Shown piece after piece: positions 44,848 to 53,400 of a DNA stretch of 64,000 nucleotides. Numbering within the stretch: the stretch's first letter is position 1; the number at the start of each line of letters is the position of its first letter. Source of the DNA: an uncultured Spartobacteria bacterium (GTDB lineage: Bacteria > Verrucomicrobiota > Verrucomicrobiia > Chthoniobacterales > Terrimicrobiaceae); assembly GCA_937960895.1 (NCBI GenBank), contig CALCJD010000017.1:52177-116176 (forward strand), written 5' to 3'. Made by a program: the position numbers and the translations under genes. The notes under the pieces are model-generated. The model was given only the letters and a program-made list of their open reading frames with translations. It made no database searches and was not told where the DNA came from.

Positions 44848-46530
44848 ATGAAAGACACAAACTCCCTTCCTGAATTGCCGGGAAGCCCCCACGCGGCGAA
44901 GGGAGTGTGGAAGGTGGCCGGCCTCCAGTTGGCCGGCTTGCTTTGCACGATCGGGCAGATGGTGGTGATCGGAGCCGTGGTGGACCGGGTGTCGGCCGGT
45001 TCGGAATCCGTTTTGCCTTGGCTGGGGGGGTTTTTGGTGCTGGTGGGGGTGCGCGCGGGTCTGACCGGAGCGGCCCGGGTGGCGGGGCATCACGTGGCGG
45101 CGGAGGCCAAGGAGGCCACCCGGGTTGGGCTGTTGCGGCAGATGATCCGTCTGGGCCCCCAGCGCGGCGAGGAGGGCACGGGGCGGCTGGTTTTCCAGGC
45201 GGTGGAAGGCGTGGAGGCGCTGGATGTGTATTACGGATTGTTTCGTCCGCAGATGATCGTCGGACTGGCCACGCCCCTGCTCATCTGCGCCGTGGTGGCG
45301 GCGATGGACTGGATGACCGGGCTGGTTCTCCTGGTGGCGGCTCCGCTTGCGCCCCTCCTGATGGGCATGTTGCAAAAGCGTTTCCGGCAGGTTTCCTCCC
45401 GGTATTACGCCCGGGCCGGTCAGCTGAGCGCCCAGTTCCTGGACAGTGTCCAAGGGCTGCCGGTGCTGAAAATGTTCAACCGCGGCCGGGCCCAGGGGCA
45501 GGAAATTTTCCGGATCGGGGAAATGCTGCGTCGGGAAACCATGCGACTGCTGGCGGTGAATCAGCTGGCGATTTTTCTCATGGACTGGGGATTTGCCCTG
45601 GGGGTGACCACCGTGGCCTTCGTGATGGCGGCGCTGCGCTGGAAGGCCGGGGCGCTGTCCCTCGGGGAGGGCGTGGCGGTGATTCTCCTGAGCGTTGAGG
45701 TGATCCGTCAGTTGAACCTGCTGGGCGCGTTTTTCTTCGCCGGAGCGGCGGGGCGGACCATGATCAAGGCCATCCGGGAGTATCTCGGACGGAAACCGGC
45801 CGTGAATCCGGGAAACACCATGCCCGGACTTCTGACGTCCTCCCCCGCCCGGCCGCCGTCGATTCGCTTTGAACATGTCACCTTCGCCTACGACCGGGAC
45901 GGGGTGGTGCTGGACGATGTCCATTTCACGATCGGATCGGGGAAAACCGTCGCCCTCACCGGAGCCAGCGGGGCCGGCAAGAGTTCCCTCGTTCATCTGC
46001 TGTTGCGTTTTGCCGATCCGCAGCGGGGACGCATTTTGCTCGATGGACGTCCGCTCACCGAATATCCGCTGTCCTGGCTGCGCTCCCAGATGGCGGTGGT
46101 CGCGCAGGACACCTGGCTTTTTCACGGCACGATTGCCGACAACCTCCGGATTGCCCGGCCGCGGGCGACATTGGAGGAAATGGAAACCGCCGCCCGCGCG
46201 GCCGGCCTGCAGGATTTCATCGTGTCGCTTCCCCGCGGATACGACACGCCCCTTGGCGAACGCGGCGCCCGCCTCAGCGGCGGTCAGGCACAACGGCTGG
46301 CCATTGCGCGCGCCATCCTGAAGGACGCCCCGATTCTCATCCTGGACGAACCCACCTCGCATCTCGACTCCCGCACCGAGGAGACGGTGCTGGCGGAGCT
46401 GGACCGTCTGAGCCGGGGCAAAACCGTCCTGCACATCACCCACCGCCTTCACACCATCCGAAATGCCGACCGCCTGGTCGTTCTCCGGGAGGGCGGTTTT
46501 CGTCCGAAGGAAACCCCAGTTGCCACCTGA
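44848..46530 (+). CDS. cydD: ABC exporter, CydD-like (ATPase-permease half)
   Basis: 560 aa. N-terminal membrane domain with six helices (about 20-325), then an ABC ATPase: Walker A GASGAGKS (372-379, Lys378), signature LSGGQAQR, Walker B ILILDEP, H-loop HITHR. The membrane half resembles CydD of the CydDC cysteine/glutathione exporter needed for cytochrome bd assembly. The stop lies 4 bases before the next gene, a CydC-like half. cydA and cydB are not in the window. Other ABC exporter families cannot be fully excluded. Confidence 0.75.
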   Translation: MKDTNSLPELPGSPHAAKGVWKVAGLQLAGLLCTIGQMVVIGAVVDRVSAGSESVLPWLGGFLVLVGVRAGLTGAARVAGHHVAAEAKEATRVGLLRQMIRLGPQRGEEGTGRLVFQAVEGVEALDVYYGLFRPQMIVGLATPLLICAVVAAMDWMTGLVLLVAAPLAPLLMGMLQKRFRQVSSRYYARAGQLSAQFLDSVQGLPVLKMFNRGRAQGQEIFRIGEMLRRETMRLLAVNQLAIFLMDWGFALGVTTVAFVMAALRWKAGALSLGEGVAVILLSVEVIRQLNLLGAFFFAGAAGRTMIKAIREYLGRKPAVNPGNTMPGLLTSSPARPPSIRFEHVTFAYDRDGVVLDDVHFTIGSGKTVALTGASGAGKSSLVHLLLRFADPQRGRILLDGRPLTEYPLSWLRSQMAVVAQDTWLFHGTIADNLRIARPRATLEEMETAARAAGLQDFIVSLPRGYDTPLGERGARLSGGQAQRLAIARAILKDAPILILDEPTSHLDSRTEETVLAELDRLSRGKTVLHITHRLHTIRNADRLVVLREGGFRPKETPVAT

Positions 46531-46534
46531 TTTC

Positions 46535-48280
46535 ATGAGCTCCTCCGTGGTATTCCGCCGCCTGCTGCATGTTCTCCGTCCCTTCCGGGGCGTACTGGTC
46601 CTGTCCACCCTCTGCCGCCTGATCAACCAAGCCCTCGGCATCGCCCTCATCGTGGTGAGCGTATGGGGCCTGACCCGCATCGTGCAGACGGGAGATCTGT
46701 CGCTTTGGATTCCCCTCGCCCTGCTGTTGACCGGACTGGGCATGCTGAAGGGACTCTTTCGCTACCTGGAGCAACTCTCGGGTCATTACGTGGCCTTCCG
46801 GCTGCTTCATACGCTGCGTCACCGGCTGTATGAAAAACTCGAGGCCTTGGCGCCGTCGGGTCTGGCGGGACAACGCAGTGGGGATTTTGTCGCGCGGGCG
46901 GTTTCGGACATCGAGCGGATCGAGGTCTTTTATGCGCACACCATCGCGCCGGTGGCGGTGGCGGTTCTTTTGCCGGCGGCAATTCTCGTTCTCCTCTGGT
47001 TTTGCAATGCCCGGATGGCGCTGACCGTGCTGCCTTTTGTTCTCGTGGTGGGAGCGGTCATTCCCCTCCTCACCCAGCAGTTCACACGTCCGGCCGCGCG
47101 CGACACACGTCAGCACACCGCCGCGCTGACGGCGGGTTTCACCGATTCCATCCAGGGGGTCCGGGAAATTCTTGTCTTCAACTGGGAACACCATCAGGAG
47201 GACGAAATTGTCGCGCTCAACCGGCAGCTGGCGGGCGCGCAGGGACGGTTGGCCGCGGCGGGCGCCTGGCAGAGCGGATTGTCCGATTTCTTCATCGGCG
47301 CGGGAATCGCCGCCGCCCTGCTGGCCGGCACGATGGCCGTGCAGGGCGGCGAAATGAGCGGGTGGACCTTTCCTCCCGCCATGGCTCTCGCGCTGTGCAT
47401 CTTTCTGCCGCTGCTGGGAATCAGCAATCTGATTCCCGACCTCGACCGAGCCCTCGGAAGCGCGGGCCGGATTTTCGAGATCCTCGACAAACCGGAACCG
47501 CCGGACGGAGGAACCGAAGGTCTCCCCGCGGCCGGGCCGACCGGCGTGGAACTGCAAAACGTCGTCTTCAGCTACCCCGGAGAAACCGAACCCGTCCTGC
47601 GCGGAGTCAGCCTTTCACTGCCTCCCGGAAAAATCACCGCCGTCGTCGGCGAAAGCGGCGCCGGAAAATCCACGCTCGTTTCCCTGCTGCTCGGATTCTG
47701 GACTCCGCAGCAAGGCACCATCCGGATCGGCCCCACGGACGCCCGCTTCCTGGCGCGCGAGGCGATGCGGGAGGTCTTTGCCGTCGCGCCCCAGCGGGGT
47801 CATCTCTTCAACACCACGCTGCGCGAAAACCTTCTGCTCGCCCGGCCCGCGGCGTCCGCAGAGGACATCGAATCCGCGGCGCGGCTGGCGGGCATCCATG
47901 ACTTCATTGTCTCGCTGCCGAAGGGATATGACACCCCGGCACAGGAGGCCGGACAGCGATTTTCCGGCGGACAACGTCAGCGCCTCGCCCTGGCGCGTGC
48001 GTTTTTGAAGAATGCCCCCGTTTTGATCCTCGACGAGGCCACGGCCGGACTCGATCTGAAAACGGAAGCCGCAATCCTCGACAACCTGCGGCAATGGATT
48101 GACGCCGACCCGTCCCGATCCGCTCTGGTCATCACCCACCGCATCCTCGGTGCCAGCAAGGCCGACAGCATTGCCGTGCTGCAATCCGGAAAGATCGTGG
48201 AAACCGGCACCCACGAGGAACTCCTGGAACGTCAGGGCACCTACTCCGCATTGTTCCGGGCACAGATCGAGACCGTCTGA
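46535..48280 (+). CDS. cydC: ABC exporter, CydC-like (ATPase-permease half)
   Basis: 581 aa. Six N-terminal membrane helices (about 10-320), then an ATPase with Walker A GESGAGKS (372-379), signature FSGGQRQRLALARAFLKNAP, Walker B VLILDEA, H-loop ITHR. Order and spacing after a CydD-like gene match cydDC. The heterodimer would export cysteine or glutathione and adjust the redox state of the periplasm; link to cytochrome bd not visible here. Start ATG at 46535 (4 bases after the previous stop). Convergent with the mini-protein genes that follow. Confidence 0.75.
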   Translation: MSSSVVFRRLLHVLRPFRGVLVLSTLCRLINQALGIALIVVSVWGLTRIVQTGDLSLWIPLALLLTGLGMLKGLFRYLEQLSGHYVAFRLLHTLRHRLYEKLEALAPSGLAGQRSGDFVARAVSDIERIEVFYAHTIAPVAVAVLLPAAILVLLWFCNARMALTVLPFVLVVGAVIPLLTQQFTRPAARDTRQHTAALTAGFTDSIQGVREILVFNWEHHQEDEIVALNRQLAGAQGRLAAAGAWQSGLSDFFIGAGIAAALLAGTMAVQGGEMSGWTFPPAMALALCIFLPLLGISNLIPDLDRALGSAGRIFEILDKPEPPDGGTEGLPAAGPTGVELQNVVFSYPGETEPVLRGVSLSLPPGKITAVVGESGAGKSTLVSLLLGFWTPQQGTIRIGPTDARFLAREAMREVFAVAPQRGHLFNTTLRENLLLARPAASAEDIESAARLAGIHDFIVSLPKGYDTPAQEAGQRFSGGQRQRLALARAFLKNAPVLILDEATAGLDLKTEAAILDNLRQWIDADPSRSALVITHRILGASKADSIAVLQSGKIVETGTHEELLERQGTYSALFRAQIETV

Positions 48281-48289
48281 ACCCGGATC

Positions 48290-48436
48290 CTATCGGGCCA
48301 GCGAGAGACAAATCAGCAGCACAATCACGGGAATCCCCACCCCCAGCATGGCCAGAATCTGCCAGCGACGCACCAGCTTGTCGCGATGAAGGCCGGCATG
48401 GTGACCGGAACGGTGATGACGATGACTGCGGCTCAT
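48290..48436 (-). CDS. Small single-pass membrane protein (paralogue A, 48 aa)
   Basis: 48 aa: a His/Arg-rich cytoplasmic head (SRSHRHHRSGHH), then a C-terminal helix (about 27-45, QILAMLGVGIPVIVLLICLSLAR). It aligns with the second small protein 57 bases further on: both share MSxR, a His in the head, the Q-I-x-x-M-L-x-V-G segment, then I-x-L-x-I-x-LSL. So the pair is a tandem duplication. Function unknown; a C-tail-anchored topology is likely. Near-palindrome GGGACGTGTACGTCCC (48440-48455) sits just upstream of its start. Convergent with cydC. Confidence 0.6.
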   Translation of the reverse strand: MSRSHRHHRSGHHAGLHRDKLVRRWQILAMLGVGIPVIVLLICLSLAR

Positions 48437-48492
48437 GGGGGGACGTGTACGTCCCACCGTAAACCGGGGCGGAGGAAACCGCAAATGACCCG

Positions 48493-48636
48493 CTATTTCG
48501 TCAGCGAAAGATAAATAAACAACGCAATGATGGAGCCACCCACGACAAGCATGCCGAAAATCTGACAGCGGGTACGAATGATCGTGCTCCGCACCCCTTC
48601 GTAGGAGCCCGTATGATTGGAACGTCGGCTAGACAT
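48493..48636 (-). CDS. Small single-pass membrane protein (paralogue B, 47 aa)
   Basis: 47 aa: basic head (MSSRRSNHTGSYEGVR, then RTRCQ) and a C-terminal membrane helix (about 28-44) ending YLSLTK. It is homologous to paralogue A by position-for-position similarity in the QI-ML-VG-I-L-I-LSL segment. The upstream in-frame stretch (to 48699) would give a longer protein, but the ATG at 48636 matches the start of paralogue A. Function unknown. Confidence 0.6.
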   Translation of the reverse strand: MSSRRSNHTGSYEGVRSTIIRTRCQIFGMLVVGGSIIALFIYLSLTK

Positions 48637-48858
48637 GGAATCGGCAGAACTTTTGCCAATTTTACGCAACGCGCAACAATTTCGCGCGCTTTTTTTCAAA
48701 AAAATTCTCCTGTTTCCCCGAGCCCGGAAAGTTTCTTACCTGTTGCTCTGCAGAAAGTTCCGTTTCCCGAAACGTCGGACGCGTACCGTGACAGCGCCTT
48801 TCGCGACCCGCCGCCCGCCCCGCGGCAGACCGCGGCCTGCCGGCCATGCAACATTTCT

Positions 48859-48939
48859 TCCCCGGATGGGAACCGAACCCGCCACCGGTCGGGTCACTCC
48901 TCTCAAGCCGGAGCGGATAACGCCTTTCCGGCCCGGGGA
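48859..48939 (-). other. Cloverleaf-like element, possible degenerate tRNA-Ser
   Basis: Read on the minus strand: a perfect 7-bp outer stem (TCCCCGG/CCGGGGA), a 4-bp stem CGGA/TCCG with loop AAGGCGTTA, an arm with loop CTTGAGA (a tRNA-Ser-like anticodon UGA after U), a short variable segment, and an arm GGG-TTCGGTT-CCC. This matches the layout of a class II tRNA of 81 bases, but the anticodon stem does not pair, base 8 is not U, the T-loop has G58, and no CCA follows. So it is a remnant or chance fold, not a called tRNA. Confidence 0.25.
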
Positions 48940-49113
48940 AACGGCGACCTCCCCCCAATTGGCGGGTGTGTCACTCCAGCCTCATGGAGGGGTTCCCATC
49001 GCCCGCAAACGGCTGCGGAACCACCAGATGTTGTGGCCCGCATGGCAGGCTGTTTCCCGGGGCATTTCCCGGGCGCCGCGAGAGCGGCGACATGTCCTCA
49101 TTTGGTTGCATGA

Positions 49114-49129
49114 CCACAATATATGGTGG
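49114..49129. promoter_or_regulatory. NrdR box-like palindrome 1
   Basis: CCACAATATATGGTGG matches the 16-base NrdR box consensus (acaCwATATATwGtgt type) at 13 of 16 positions by eye. It lies 163 bases before the nrdB ATG. NrdR is the nucleotide-sensing repressor of ribonucleotide reductase genes. Confidence 0.75.
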
Positions 49130-49146
49130 TTCCTTCAGAAAATCAT

Positions 49147-49162
49147 ACTGCATATATGGTTT
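49147..49162. promoter_or_regulatory. NrdR box-like palindrome 2
   Basis: ACTGCATATATGGTTT shares the core ATATATGG with box 1 and sits exactly 33 bases downstream of it, about three helical turns, the usual spacing for a tandem pair of NrdR boxes. It is 130 bases before the nrdB ATG. Confidence 0.68.
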
Positions 49163-49291
49163 TCATTGACGACCCGCCCAAACTTTTGCAGGTTATCCCT
49201 CACCGCTGGACATCGGGCCTCGAGCTGGGAAAAAGAACTCCCGCGGCGCCCTCCGCCAGCCCACACACCAACCACCAACTTTCATTCTGCC

Positions 49292-50383
49292 ATGGCCATT
49301 ACGACGATTACGCTTGGAGATCGCACCTTCGTCCTTGACCGCGACAAAGCGGAAGCCGCCTTCGCGGCCAAACGCGTGATCAATGGCCGCAACACGATGT
49401 TCTTCAACATCCTGCCGCTCAAATACCAGTGGGCCTACGACCTCTACAAGACCATGAAGGCGAACCACTGGGAGCCGGAGGACATCCAGATGCAGCGCGA
49501 CATCGAGCACTGGCGCGACGTGTCGGGCCGCATCTCCGAGACCGACCGCTGGATCATCAAGATGGCCATCGGTTATTTCTCCGCCGCCGAGGGCATCGTG
49601 GGCGACAACATCCAGCACGTCGTGCGGGAACTGGTCACCGCACCCGAGCTCAAGCTGGTGCTCGGCCGCCACGCGCATGAGGAAAACATTCACGCGGACA
49701 GCCTCGTCTACATGATCAGCTCGCTCGGCATCAATCCGCACGAGTGCGAGGCGATGTTTGAGGACATCGCGACGATCAAGAAAAAGACCGACTTTGTGGT
49801 GAGCAACAGCCGCGCCCTGCGCCGCGACCTGGATCTGACCACCCTCGAAAACAAGCAGGCCCTCGCCAAGAACATCTTCCTTTTCGGCCAGTGCATGGAG
49901 GGAACGCAGTTCTACGGCCTCTTCGGCATGGTGCTGGCGCTCTACCGTCAGGCCAAGTTCCCGGGCATCGGCCAGATGTTCAGCTACACCCTGCGGGACG
50001 AGAGCAATCACATCGAGGTCTTCCGCAATCTGCTCATGGACCTCATCGACGAGAATCCGGAGATCTGGACCGACGAGTTCCGCGAGGATCTGCGCCAGAC
50101 CATGCGGGAGGCGGTCAAACTGGAGAAGGAATTCATCGCCGACTGCCTGCCCGTGGCCGCGGTCGGCCTCACCAAGGACGAATTCCTCACCTACATCGAT
50201 TACATCGGGGACCGCCGCCTCGAGGGCGTGGGCCTGCCCCCGCTCAACGGTCCCATCACCAACCCCCTGCCCTGGCTGGCCGAAATGATGGACCTCCGCA
50301 AGGAATCCAATTTCTTCGAGAGCCGCGTCACCGATTACCGTCGCGCCGCCGCCATCAAGGAAGCCTCCGACGACGAACTCTGA
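49292..50383 (+). CDS. nrdB: Ribonucleotide reductase class I small subunit, subclass Ic-like
   Basis: 363 aa ferritin-like R2 protein. Metal ligands: Glu100, Glu131, His134, Glu203, Glu237, His240. Two points depart from the E. coli form: the first ligand is Glu instead of Asp (in the block FSAAEGIVGDNI), and the position of the radical tyrosine (His134 +4) is Leu138. The next residues, V-Y, match the L-Y after Phe127 in Chlamydia trachomatis R2. This pattern defines subclass Ic, where a Mn(IV)/Fe(III) cofactor replaces the tyrosyl radical. It supplies the oxidising equivalent to NrdA for dNTP synthesis. Preceded by two NrdR-box-like sites; 69 bases before nrdA. Confidence 0.92.
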   Translation: MAITTITLGDRTFVLDRDKAEAAFAAKRVINGRNTMFFNILPLKYQWAYDLYKTMKANHWEPEDIQMQRDIEHWRDVSGRISETDRWIIKMAIGYFSAAEGIVGDNIQHVVRELVTAPELKLVLGRHAHEENIHADSLVYMISSLGINPHECEAMFEDIATIKKKTDFVVSNSRALRRDLDLTTLENKQALAKNIFLFGQCMEGTQFYGLFGMVLALYRQAKFPGIGQMFSYTLRDESNHIEVFRNLLMDLIDENPEIWTDEFREDLRQTMREAVKLEKEFIADCLPVAAVGLTKDEFLTYIDYIGDRRLEGVGLPPLNGPITNPLPWLAEMMDLRKESNFFESRVTDYRRAAAIKEASDDEL

Positions 50384-50385
50384 CC

Positions 50386-50441
50386 GGAGTTTTAAGACGA
50401 ACCGGCCCGACTCCCCCTTGAACCCCCAACCTTAAAACTCC
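50386..50441. repeat. 11-bp perfect inverted repeat between nrdB and nrdA
   Basis: GGAGTTTTAAG (50386-50396) and CTTAAAACTCC (50431-50441) are perfect complements with a 34-base loop. It begins 2 bases after the nrdB stop and ends 11 bases before the nrdA ATG. In mRNA it would fold into a stem that may set the ratio of NrdB to NrdA or protect the upstream part. Confidence 0.78.
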
Positions 50442-50452
50442 CGCCGCCCGCC

Positions 50453-53400
50453 ATGATTCGTAAACTCACCCTGCAAGAAGACCTCCTGCTGAAGCGTGTC
50501 GTCACCACTCCGCGCAGCCTCAAGCCGGACTACAAGTGGCGCGAAGTCCTGCCCGCCGAGGAACGCCCCGAAATCAAGATCACCCGGGGATCGGAGGAAC
50601 ACGTCTTCAACCTGGCCGACGTGGCCGATGAAATCGGCAACGCGCTCACCGACCTGCTGCTCTCCCGCGACGAGCAGGAGATTTTCACGGAGGAAAACCG
50701 CGGCCTCGTGGCGAACGTCGCCCATTCCGTGGCGGAAAAGCTCGCCGAACAGGTGGCCGACGGCCGCACGCTCCGGCTCTCGGAAAACGACCTTTCGCTC
50801 CTCATCGAAAAGGCGCTGATTGAAAACGACGCCCACGACGTGGCCAAGAGCCTCGTTTTCAGCCGTTCGGCCCGCGGCGGCCTCAATGTCAGCGAGTCCC
50901 GCGAGTCGGCCACGCCGCTGACCGTCCGCCTCATCCGCCGCAACGGTTCGGTCGTTCCCTGGATTCAGGACAAAATCGAGCTCGCCGTCCGCCGCGCCTT
51001 CCTTTCCGAGAAGGAGGATCCCGAGCCGGCCGCCCGCATTGCCCAGGCCATCACCGACCGGGTCCGTCACGGCGACCAGGCCTTTGTGCACATCGAGGAC
51101 GTGCAGGACATGGTCCAGGAGGAGCTCATGCGGCAGGGCTATTACAAGGTGGCCGCCAGCTACATCCTCTATCGGGCTCATCGCGCGCAGCAGCGCGAGG
51201 AAAGCGCGCGGGCCTCGGAGGAACCGCAGCAGGACTCCCTCGTCGTGGTCCGAAAGGCCAACGGACAAAGCGATTTCTGGGACGGCTCCGACCTCAAGCG
51301 CCGCATCCAGTTCGCCATGATCGGCCTCGACCTCAACCTCGACGCGGACCACATCGAGCGGGAGCTCCGCCGGTCCATCGGCACGGAAACCACCGAGGAC
51401 GGACTGCGCGACACCATCGTCCTCAATGCCAAGGCCCTCATCGAGCGCGACGCGGATTTCGCGAAGTTTGCCGGACGCATCCTGCTGTCCTACATCTACG
51501 AGGAGGTCCTCGACTGGAACATCCTTCGCGACGGCATCGAGGGACTCAAGTCGGCCCACCAGAAGGCCTTCAAGAGCTACCTGCGTCATGGCGTCTCCAT
51601 CGAACGCCTCTCGCCCAAGCTCCTCGGCTACCAGCTCGACCGCCTCGCCGAGGCGCTGGATCCGTCCGCGGACCTCGACTTTGACTACCTCGGCATCCAG
51701 ACGCTGTACGACCGCTATCTCATCGTGGACAAGACGGGCAAAAAGGCCCGCCGCATCGAGACGCCGCAATTTTTCTGGATGCGCGTTTCCATGGGCCTCT
51801 TCATCGAGGAACCCAAGGATCGCGAGGACTGGGTCATCCGCCTCTACAATCTCTACAAGGGCCGCCGCTTCTGCTCGAGCACGCCCACCCTCTTCAACTC
51901 CGGCACGCTGCACAGCCAGCTTTCCAGCTGCTACCTCTACAAGGTCGACGACTCGATCGAATCCATCATGCAGCGCGGCATCGCGGAAAACGCCTACCTC
52001 TCCAAGTGGGCCGGCGGGCTGGGCGGTTCCTGGACCGCCGTCCGCGGCACGGGCAGCTACATCAAGGGAACCAACGGCGAAAGCCAGGGCGTGATCCCCT
52101 TTCTCAAGCTCCACAACGACCAGCTCGTCGCCGTCAACCAGGGCGGCAAGCGCCGCGGCTCCGGCTGCGCCTACCTCGAGACGTGGCACAACGACATCGA
52201 GGACTTCCTCGAACTGCGCCGCAACACCGGGGACGAACGCCGCCGCACGCACGATCTCAACACCGCGAACTGGATTCCGGATCTCTTCATGAAGCGCATG
52301 GAGGCGCGCCAGCACTGGACGCTCTTCCGCGCCAATGAAACCCCGGACCTCCACGAGCTCTACGGCCGCAAGTTCGAGGACCGTTATCTTTACTACGAAA
52401 AGCTCGCCGACGAGGGCAAAATCTTCGGCCGCCGGGTGCCCGCCATCGAGATCTGGAAGCAGATGCTCAAGATGCTCCTCGAAACGGGGCATCCGTGGAT
52501 CACCTTCAAGGATCCCTGCAACCTCCGCTCGCCGCAGGATCATGTCGGCGTCATCCACAGCTCGAACCTCTGCACCGAGATCACGCTGAACACGAGCGAG
52601 GACGAAACCGCCGTCTGCAACCTGGGCTCCATCGTCCTCGACACCCACATGCGCGACAATGGCGAGCTCGACCTCGACATGCTGCGCGAGACGATCAACG
52701 TCGCCGTGCGCGCGCTCGACAATGTCATCGACATCAACTTCTACCCGACCGAAGCCGCCAAGCGCTCCAACCTCCGGCACCGTCCCATCGGTCTCGGCGT
52801 GATGGGCCTGCAGAATGCGCTCTTCAAGCGCGGCCTTTCGTTCGCCAGCCAGGAAGCCGTCGAATTCAACGACGAGTTCATGGAGGCCATCGCCTACTTC
52901 GCCTACAGCGCCTCGAGCGACCTCGCGGCGGAACGCGGCGTCTATTCGACCTACCGCGGATCGAAGTGGGATCGCGGACTGCTTCCGCAGGACACCATTG
53001 AGATTCTCGAACGCGAGCGCGGCATCAAGATCGACGTCCCGCGCGGAGGGCGCATGGACTGGAATCCGGTGCGCGACAAGATCAAGAAGCAGGGCATGCG
53101 CAACAGCAACGTGCTGGCCATCGCCCCCACCGCCACCATTTCCAACATCACGGGCACCACGCCCTGCATCGAACCCAACTTCACGAACCTCTACGTGAAG
53201 GAAAACCTCGGCGGCAAATTCGCCATTCTCAGCACCGAAATGGTCCGCGACCTCAAGAAGCTCGGACTGTGGAACGACGAGATGCGCGAGCAGGTCAAAT
53301 ATTTCGACGGCGAGTTGCACTCCATCGAGGGCATCCCGGAGGAGATCAAGAAGAAGCACCTCACCGTGTTCGACATCCCGTATCAGTTCCTGATCGACGC

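Larger units (their letters stand above)
48637..49291. other. 655-base non-coding leader upstream of nrdBA
   Basis: No credible gene. The plus-strand open frame that reaches across it is only the upstream extension of nrdB and is basic and low in hydrophobic order. Content: many complementary pairs. GATGGGAACC (48865-48874) pairs with GGTTCCCATC (48991-49000); TCCCCGG (48859-48865) with CCGGGGA (48933-48939); CTCCA/TGGAG near 48973-48988; CGCCGC-GAGA-GCGGCG (49074-49089, a GNRA-capped stem); then two NrdR-box-like palindromes from 49114. A structured RNA leader or separate small RNA is possible. Confidence 0.6.

Noticed and set aside
48859..48900. Sequence GGGAACCGAACCCGCCAC reminiscent of a cobalamin riboswitch
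   Set aside because: Only the CCCGCCAC piece fits; the GGTG/AATCC segment and the GCCAGGAGACC-type end are missing or in the wrong order. Left as an unexplained structured region.
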